From assembly GCA_036927565.1 (NCBI GenBank), contig JAYESD010000006.1:98801353-98865352 (forward strand): DNA of 64,000 nt, in the 5' to 3' direction. The translations under genes and the position numbers were made by a program. Position 1 is the first letter of the stretch; each line of letters starts with the position of its first letter. The notes under the pieces are model-generated. The model saw only the letters and a list, made by a program, of their open reading frames with translations, had not been told where the DNA came from and searched no databases. The DNA is from Tuctoria greenei. Lineage: Eukaryota; Streptophyta; Magnoliopsida; Poales; Poaceae. This document shows positions 56,467-64,000 of the stretch, piece by piece.

Positions 56467-57740
56467 GGGACCTTCATCTTCTGCACCGGATGTTGATGAG
56501 CTTCTGGAGCTCAGCCCCGCTAATGTTGATCTATTGGAGTCCAAGCTCGTGCCATGGGCTCTGATGACTATTCTAGAAGACCTAGAGGAATCAGAGGAGG
56601 GACCTCAAGCAGGTCTAAAGCCAATCCCCCTAGCCTTGTCAATTGATAATGCATGCTCAAGCCTCCGCCAAGTCCAGCTCGCCCTCGATTACAAGTGCAG
56701 GACCCTTGAAGAAGAGTGTGAGACCCTGAGGCACTGGCGGAAGCTGCTCTACCTCAAGACGAAGTTGACGTGGCCTTGGCTAGCGGAACAAAGGGAGTGG
56801 CTGGAGGCTGAGAAAGCTCGACAGTCGCATCTGAACAAGGCGCTGGATGAACAAGAGGCTGCTATAAAAGCCCTCGACAACAAGACCCGAGAGATCTATG
56901 GGCATGCCAAGAAGGCCAATGAAGTGGCCAAAAGTTGCTCGAAGAGTCTCAACGTTGTGAGGGAACAACTCCTCAAATGCCGAGATGAGTTGGATAATAA
57001 GAAGGATGAACTCCAAGAGAGAGAGGATGAAATCTCTCAAAAGCTAGCACACGGCAAGCAGGATTTGGCTGACCGCGTGGAAAAATTCAAGTCCTGGTGC
57101 GAAAAAGAGAAGCACCAAGTATGGCTGGTAGGGGAAGGTTCAGCAAAATAGAGAATGCTATCTCTGCCAGGGAGGACAAGATGAAGGTGAAGGAAAAGGA
57201 CCTTGCAGAAAGGTGAGACTGCTTGCACCTCCGAGAGAAGCAAATTGCAAACCAGGAGAGGCTACTGGCTAAAAGGATCCAACAGCATGCCAAAGAGGTC
57301 GAGCTATTCTCGAAGGAAGGTTCTGTGGAGCTTTCATCCACAAGGAGGTCACTGGAGGAGCTCCGGAGCACAAGAGCAATTGAGTCCCAGCAAGTCTAAA
57401 CTTCCTCGGGCGTGCGAATGAAGCTCTGTGCCTCTTAAATTTAGTTTGTTCTGACCGTCTGTTCCAAAGCCAGAGATGGACAAGGACTTGGTGACGCTAA
57501 ACTCCACCGGTACTAAGCTGGATGCACTGGGAGATGTGGTCGTCGACTTGCTCGAGGCTGATGGGGAGTCTCTTGCTAGGAACATTGCAGTATATGTGTT
57601 GATGTGCTTCTGAAGCCGAGACCCCTCGATGTCTTTTGCTTCGGTGGTTGAAGGACCCATTGCTGAGGAGGAAGAAGCTGCCAAGGCTAGAATCTAAGAA
57701 GTCGCGTAGAAGGATGCTTCATACTACGTGTGGAACTCTA
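56467..57740 (+). pseudogene. Antisense gene of G, 3' part (coiled coil)
   Basis: The first residues VDELLELSPANVDLLESKLV match exon 2 of D's gene. A coiled coil of about 200 residues follows (EQREWLEAEKARQSHLNKAL, LQEREDEISQKLAHGKQDLA) and ends at TAG near 57,149. The remainder to about 57,740 is in other frames (KLDALGDVVVD-type tail). The open frame extends upstream into the D LTR (from 55,985), but that part is an accidental fusion. As in A and D it lies opposite to gag-pol. Confidence 0.75.
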
Positions 57741-57989
57741 GTAGCTAGGACTTTTCCTTTTGTACCTTCATCTTGTAAATCTCCAAATTTTGAATGAATG
57801 AAATCCTTTTGAATTCCATTTTTTGTCTTCAATGCATTGCCTTTATCTTGTTGGCCCCCTGGTAGATGCGCTCAATTTATTGAGGACATCTACTATAAGG
57901 AATTTGACAATGTCTTGAAAACTTGATTGCTCTGAACTCATAGCCAGTATGATAGCTCCGAGGTCCAAGGCTTGCTTCTGCAATCTCCA

Positions 57990-58345
57990 AGGACCCTTTG
58001 TTACGTCGAATGCGGGCCCCTAAGACTTGTCAGAGCTTAATTGCTTCAACGGCGCCCACTATCAACACATAAAACATCGATGGCGGGCCCCCTAGGTGTT
58101 GTCGGAGCTTAATTGCTTCGACGGCGCCCACTATCAATGCATAAAACATCGACGGGGGCCCCCTGAGTGTTGTTGGAGCTTGGTTGCTTCGACAGTGCCC
58201 ACTGTCAATGCATAAAACATCGACGGCGGACCACCTGGGGGTTGTCGGAGCTTAGTTGCTTCGACGGCGCCCACTGTCAACGCATAAAATGTTGACGGTG
58301 GGCCCCTTGGGTGATGCCGGAACTAAGTGCTTCTGGGAGCATCCA
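57990..58345. repeat. 72-bp tandem repeat array of G (about 5 copies)
   Basis: The block around TTGTCGGAGCTT repeats near 58,026, 58,098, 58,169, 58,241 and 58,313. The unit is the same as in A and D, with CGACGGCGCCCACT and AAAACATCGACGG. Confidence 0.88.
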
Positions 58346-59026
58346 CCATTGCCGTGTAGATTTCTCTCAATTATTCATTTTTCCTACGCATGAGAGACAA
58401 GAAAAGCAGTAAATGTCTATAGCTTATTTGCGGCTTATTACCCTTCTTTGAATTTTAGATCCTAACAAACTCAATGTGACAACATAAGTATACTGATTAA
58501 ACTTCTTAGATCTGTATGCTTTCCAGACCCGCTTTACTGAAACCGACCAGAATAGGTAGAGTGGCGTACTTAGGTTGCTGGAGCAGGCTAAGTCGATAGC
58601 GCACTCCGGACCTGTCATTTTCAGGCGAGTAGACCATCTAGCAATAGTAAGATCCAATAGAAGATTACCAATAAAACTTATATATCACATGAATCTCTAA
58701 GACTAAAGTTCAAGTGGACTGCACAACATTGCTATTGATAAGAAGGTAAAAATGATAAAAATAATGAGCATGCACAAAATTACGTAGAGTTTGTTTGTAC
58801 ATAATGTATTTTATTATAGGTCTGAATAACAAGGGAGACAAGGACACACTTAAAGTACAGGACCAAGTTAAGTGTGTTATTCATCTTGTACTAACCCAGG
58901 GAAGGTAAAGACACACTTAAAGTACAGGACCAAGTTAAGTGTGCTTTTGATCTGGGACCAACCTGACTCTATTGATAGACTCTATAAAATACATTTTATA
59001 CAAACACAAACTCACCGCTGTGTTAC
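58346..59026 (-). other. Spacer of G with paired hairpins
   Basis: Two copies of CACACTTAAAGTACAGGACC followed by AAGTTAAGTGTG lie at about 58,852-58,882 and 58,912-58,942. CACACTTAA and TTAAGTGTG can pair within each. The same arrangement is in A and D. No coding sequence is seen. Confidence 0.72.
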
Positions 59027-61900
59027 TAAGTGTAGAACTTACGAAGGTGCTCAATGTTCTAGAGGTTCAGAAGTTGTATCCCATCCTCTGTTGCTAAGCA
59101 AACTCATCTGAGACGGAAAACTTTAACTACTCGAAAGGGACCCTCTCAGCTAGGGGAAAGTTTGTTCATCTATTCGCGAGTAAGTATTCGCCGTAGCACC
59201 AAATCGCCTTCTTCCAACTGTTGGTTGTGCACATACCTTTGGTGATAGCATTGTAGCGCCTAGCGGTATCGCTCATTCTGAGCAACTGCATGGCACCTTG
59301 CCTCGTCGACGAGGTCTAGGTCTTCATGCCGGAGATGGTGCTAGGTGGCTTCGTCATAGGTCAGGTACCAGAGAGAACCCATGGTGATCTCAGAAGAAAG
59401 GATTGCTTCAGCTTTGTACACCAAGAAGAAGGATGTTTCTCCTGTTGCCTAGATGGGTTTGTTCGGCTCACCCACAGTGCAGACGGAATCTCTTCTATCC
59501 AGTCGGCGCCATGTTTCTACTGACGGCTGGTATATACAAATTTCATCCGTCAATTTAACTCAATTATGTGAAGGATTTGTCATTTCTTGCACACATCACC
59601 TTTCTATCTAACCCAATTCCACTTGGACTTAGAGAAATATGTGTATGCAGCATTTTATGCAGAAAATGAGGAAATGTAGAGGGACCAATCCTATAAAATA
59701 TCATCCCAGCCAATCAGGCAATGACACGTGGCATCCCATGGATCAAATGGCCTACAAACAGATGTATCCGAGGAGATCCAACATATCACCCAGAATCAAG
59801 GGGGCCCACCTGGCAGCCACCTGGAGGAAGCACTCCACGTTTGGAGTGCTGAACAGGTCGGTCGAACCAGGGGTTTGGCCGACCCCTTCCTGGCGCCAAA
59901 CGCGGTCAAATGACGCGTGTTGGCTCCTCCTGGCTTGAAGGAGTCAATGGTGACTGATTCACGCGCTTTTGGTGGCAGGAATCGACCTCAACACTAGTAT
60001 AAATAGGACCCCCTATCCCTCACTTCAACACACACCACTTGAGCTTCATCTCTATTGTATACACTATCATCCATAGTCTTAGAGGAGTTAGGTTGTAGAG
60101 AGGAGAGTCTCTAGTCCCAAGTCTAAATTGGGAAAGAAGTAAGGAGTCTCTCTCTTCCCAATCCTACATTGGGAAAGGTATGACTCATGTATTCTTCCTT
60201 GTATTTGTGACTTTATGCATAATAAAGATAGTATCTTTAGTCTCTACTTATACATATACTTGGGCAAAGCGTTTCTTGTTTGATTGTGGAGTCCATGTAT
60301 GTGGAAGGTATAGCTTCTATGACTGTTTCATCATGAACATATCTCATTATCATAGAACCTATAGACCCCCACTATAGTCTAGTTAATTATAACATAACTA
60401 GGTTAGGATGGATAATTATGTTGTGTATCAACATTGGTTCAATTATGATTCAATTCATTGCCTTAGGATGGCTTGTGCCTAGGCTCTTAAGGTAATTACT
60501 TAATATGCTAGCATGGTGCTAGGATAGCTAAGTAGCATTGGATGTCTCGTAGACCCACGGATTGAAGAGGTAGGCAGTAGGTGGTGACAGCCCTATCTGT
60601 CCTTTGTAATCCTCCACGTTCGGCTATGCCATAGGCTCTTGGCGGGAGTCGCCCTAGTATTGCTAGGGGTAAGCTCGTGCCCGATGTGTTGAACCACATA
60701 GCATAAGTATTCACTATTGATCTAGCTTATAGATAATTAGTTGAGACTATGTATATGTACAATAGAGCATAGTAGGAGTACCTCCATAACTCTCAACCTT
60801 AACTAACCTCTAGGATCCTCTTATCCCCCTTAGACTTGAAAGCTTTTGTGTGTGTCACACTACCTCCACTATTATTTTATCCATCCTTACTATATTCTTA
60901 CCTAGACCTTTCTACCCCTTCCACTTGATGATTGTTATATCTCTTCCCTGCCTTCCTTTGGGATCAAATAAATGACACCCTTGGGAATACTCTTAAGGGG
61001 AAATGCTACAATGATATCTCCATGCGCTTGCGGAATTCACTCTGTGATTAAATAGAACCATTAACAAGCATTTCTGACACATCGTTGGAGATGTTTAGTT
61101 AATGGTGCATAAGAAATACCAACAAGCATTTTTGGCGCTGTTGTCGGGGATGATTTGTTAGTATATCTTTGGAGCCGTCAACAGTTTCTCAACTGCTCAT
61201 AAGTGTGCGTCCTGAGTCCCTTGAGTATTTCTGTGTTTTCTCTCTCAGCTTGGCCATTGCTTTTCGATTGAGCTACTGATGCGTAGCTGACTGTTATGCC
61301 GAGGTCTTCGCAGTACTCTTTGAAAGTTGCACTTGTGAATTGGATTCCGTTGTCAGTGATGATTCTATTCTGAACTCCAAATCCGCATACAAAGGACTTC
61401 AAGAACATGATAGCAAATTTCTTGTTGATTGTCACAATTGGAGTAGCATCCGACCACTTCGTGAACTTGTCGATGGCGACGTATAAGAACCGGTACCCTC
61501 CAACGGCTTTTGGGAAAGGTCCCAAAATATCCATCCCCCAGAGAGCGAATGACCATGAGGGGGGAATCATTTGCAGTGACTGCGCCGATGTATGAATTTG
61601 CTTCACATGGAACTGGCACGCTCCGCACTTCTTAACCAGCTCGACTGCATCCTGGAGTGTTGTAGGCCAGTAAAAACCATGCTGAAAGGCTTTACCGACC
61701 AGCGTACGGGATGACACATGGTTCCCGCACTCGCCTACATGGATCTATGCGGGGAGTTTGCAACCTTCTTCCTGGGAAATGCACTGAATTAGAGTGTCGT
61801 TGGCGCCACATCGATAGAGATGCCCTTCTACCAACATGTATATTTTAGCCAACCTGACAATGCACCGTCTTCAGGAAGGATGTTGTCCTTCAAGTAATTG
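59027..61900 (-). pseudogene. pol: Integrase of gypsy G, split by solo LTR S3
   Basis: The larger part (61,184-61,900) has SRTLVGKAFQHGFYWPTTLQ, VELVKKCGACQFHVKQ (zinc region), WGMDILGPFPKAVGG, RIITDNGIQFTS and NGQAERENTEILKG, so all three catalytic acidic residues are present. It stops at the S3 insertion after about 180 codons. The C-terminal part lies at 59,027-59,517 in several frames. This is the best preserved gypsy integrase here. Confidence 0.83.
59518..61183 (+). repeat. Solo LTR S3 (F family)
   Basis: It begins TACTGACGGCTGG (TG changed to TA) and ends GGAGCCGTCAACA, with a perfect 5-bp TSD GTTTC (59,513-59,517 and 61,184-61,188). It is colinear with the LTRs of F, including the TATA box at 59,998. 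Near the 3' end there are two successive blocks of 58-59 bp that each start AGCATTT and end CAACA. Confidence 0.87.
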
Positions 61901-61947
61901 TGAACCTCCGAGATCCATGCATCGGGACAGACTTGAGCTTCTGGATC

Positions 61948-63169
61948 TTACGCGTTTGGTTGCTTGGAGCTTTCTGTAGCGCCTATGATCCTTGGTGGAC
62001 ACCATGGTAACAAGGCCATTGGGACTGTCAACGTTGGGGTGCTGATCTTGCCCCCATCACTCAGTTTGGCAGGTTGAGCGACAGGTGCTAGTACTCTCCT
62101 GACAAAAACCACATCGGGTTCCTGAGCTCTATTTGAAGCTTTTGTCAAGAGATCATCAGCTTCAACGTTGTTGAGACGCTAGACATGGCAGAGGTCCAGG
62201 ACGTGGAAGTCTTTCTGCAATTCTGGACTTCGAGTAGATATGCACTAAGCTGAGGGTTAATCCAACTAAATTCACCTATAACATGTTTGATGATGAGTTG
62301 CGAGTAACCCTTCACCAGCAGCTGTCGAACGCCATATGATTGTGCCACCTTGAGTTTGAATATGAGAGCTTCATATTATGTCAGGTTGCCTTAAAGTCAA
62401 GGCGCACCATGTACTTGACCTTCTCCCCGATCGGAGCAAGGAGAAGGATTCCAGCTCTGGCTCCGTACTTCTACATGGAGCCGTTGAAGTAGAGAGTCCA
62501 GTGAGGCTCAGTGAAGACCAGGACCTTAGGTTCCGACTTCTGCTCGTTGAGACCACTCGGACTTGATGAAAAAGGTGTCCACTCCGTGACGAAGTCAGCC
62601 AGTGCATGACTCTTTATTGCATGATGATGTAGGAATTCAAGATTGAATTCTGCCAGCTCTGCTGCTCACTTGGCGATATTTCCTGTTGAATTGGGATTAT
62701 GTAAAACATCATGCAATGGATAAGATGTTACCACGGATATCTTATGGGCTTGGAAGTAGTGAGGAAGCTTCCTTGAGGCAGTAAGAACTGTGTACAACAG
62801 CTTATGCACCTCAATGTACTGAGTCTTGGCATAGTGAAGTACTTCGCCGATGAAGTACACTGGCCACTGGAGAGTTCGGATCCTCTCGAAGTGGTCCGGA
62901 GCTTCTCTTCATCAACCCTGACCATCCCGGAGTGGTACAGATCTCCTTCTTGAGCAGTATATACTCCCTCCTATGAGAGAGGTTGATCCACAGGCATCTT
63001 GCCTTTAGGATCCATGCGTGGGGGCTGGAATCCAAACTCGTCTTCAGGTAGCTCTGGACCCTCTCGGAGGGGTCTATGCTCGTGAGTTGAAGAAGTTTAT
63101 GGTCTTTTCGCGACCAGAACCATACTGACAACCTTCATAGTTTCATCGATGTAAAGCAGAAGAGGATCA
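61948..63169 (-). pseudogene. pol: RNase H and RT connection of gypsy G
   Basis: SYGVRQLLVKG followed by SQLIIKHVIGEF marks RNase H (62,145-62,348). VLHYAKTQYIEVHKLLYTVL and SRKLPHYFQAHKISVVTSYP mark the connection (62,666-62,860). Frames change several times. Confidence 0.78.
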
Positions 63170-64000
63170 CCAGGTTCCGGAGCTACCATGATTGGTAGTG
63201 CCGTGAGGAGCTGCTTGAGCTCTTAGAATGCCTTCTCTGCTTCTTCACACCAATGGAATGGTCCGGTCTACCTCAATAGCATGAAGAAGGGTAGCGCACA
63301 CTTTGGCAGCCTTGAGATGAACCAGCAGAGCGAAGCTAGACACCCAGTAAGCTTCTGGACGTCCTTGATACAGGTTGGAGGCCGCATCATTTCGATGGCT
63401 TTAACCTTGGCTGAATTTGTCTCAATTTCTCGGTGAGTGGCCAAGATACTAAGAAGCTTTCCGGAGTTAACCCCGAAGACACACTAGTTGGGGTTGAGCT
63501 TCGTGCGCATCAGGCACAACTTGTCAAAGATTGATTGAAGGTTGTGGAGGAGTGAGTCTTTGTTCTTCACCTTGACAATAATGTCATCGACGTAGATCTC
63601 CACTAGATCTCGAATGAGCTCGCCAAAGGTTTTGTGAATAGCTCGCACAAAGGTGGAGAGTGCATTTTTTTATACCATAAGGCATTGCTGTGTAGCAGTA
63701 GAGACCATCTACCGTAATGAAAGCAGTGTGCTCTTTATCTTCTTTAGACATTGGAATTTGATGAAATCCAGAATATGGGTCTAAGAAACATAGAAGCTCA
63801 CAGCCAGAGGTAGAATCCACTATCTGATCTATTCTCAGTAGTGGAAAAGGTCTTTTGGACATGCCTTATTCAAAGTGGTGTAGTCGATGCATATCTGAAG
63901 CTTCCCGCTAGCCTTTGGTACAACGACTGGGTTTGCTAGCCATCATGGATGATGAACCTCCCGGATGAATCCAGCATCAAGCAGCTTTTTGACTTCTTCT
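63170..64000 (-). pseudogene. pol: Reverse transcriptase of gypsy G (cut by window edge)
   Basis: RPFPLLRIDQIVDSTSGCEL, CFLDPYSGFHQIPMSKEDKE and HTAFITVDGLYCYTAMPYG are the standard blocks. Frame breaks follow near 63,675 (a run of seven T). The DD-containing block is recognisable near 63,580-63,600 in another frame. The N-terminus lies outside the window. Confidence 0.83.

Larger units (their letters stand above)
56467..64000 (-). mobile_element. Gypsy element G, Tat-like, partial
   Basis: G carries the same parts as A and D: antisense gene (plus strand), tandem repeats, spacer, integrase, RNase H and RT (minus strand). RT reaches the right edge. Its left part, including the first exon of the antisense gene, is beyond D and outside the window. 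Solo LTR S3 is inserted in its integrase. Confidence 0.82.

Noticed and set aside
1..64000. A host gene, tRNA, rRNA or microRNA locus
   Set aside because: I read both strands for conserved domains, cloverleaf-like sequences and rRNA signatures and found only retrotransposon material. A computed search (tRNAscan-SE, Rfam) would settle it.

Overview
This window is plant nuclear DNA, most likely from a grass. The grass assignment is an inference: Tat-like Ty3/gypsy elements carrying an extra antisense gene with a 'putative gypsy type transposon' domain (the family I know as Pfam Transposase_28) and Sirevirus-type copia elements are typical of grass heterochromatin. I found no host gene, tRNA, rRNA or CRISPR array. 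Essentially all 64 kb can be read as one stack of LTR retrotransposons inserted into each other, and I resolved the boundaries by matching LTR ends, target-site duplications (TSDs) and interrupted reading frames.

Layout, outermost first. Gypsy element G (minus strand) fills 56,467-64,000 and runs off the right edge. Gypsy D (same superfamily group, minus strand) sits inside G: its 5' LTR is 55,501-56,466, its gag-pol continues leftward, and its 3' LTR lies beyond the left edge. D is broken by three insertions: the 3' end of an oppositely oriented relative, C (1-1,358); a solo LTR, S1 (5,521-5,669 plus 40,182-41,645); and a non-coding LTR element, F (46,146-53,875). S1 is itself split by a complete gypsy element A (5,670-40,181, minus strand). 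A is split by a cluster, T, of very long LTRs (6,633-17,988) and by a near-complete Sirevirus-type copia element, E (19,078-29,037, plus strand). T contains two further solo LTRs of its own family and a Sirevirus LTR fragment. G carries one more solo LTR, S3 (59,518-61,183), of the F/S1 family.

How the genes work together. In A, D and G the minus strand encodes gag, protease, reverse transcriptase, RNase H and integrase. After pol comes a spacer with a pair of small hairpins, then an array of 71-72-bp tandem repeats, then a gene on the opposite (plus) strand. That antisense gene encodes a Transposase_28-like N-terminal domain, a low-complexity middle and a long coiled coil. In A and D it contains a 76-77-bp GT-AG intron at the same codon and phase. 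All coding regions are decayed by stops and frameshifts; the best preserved is copia E, whose pol is interrupted by few breaks.

Most notable points: the conserved intron in the antisense gene; LTR 3' ends in the F/S1/S3 family that appear to have grown in steps of about 59 bp, each carrying a primer-binding-site-like sequence; and dense arrays of the palindrome CGGACTAGTCCG shared by two otherwise unrelated LTR families.
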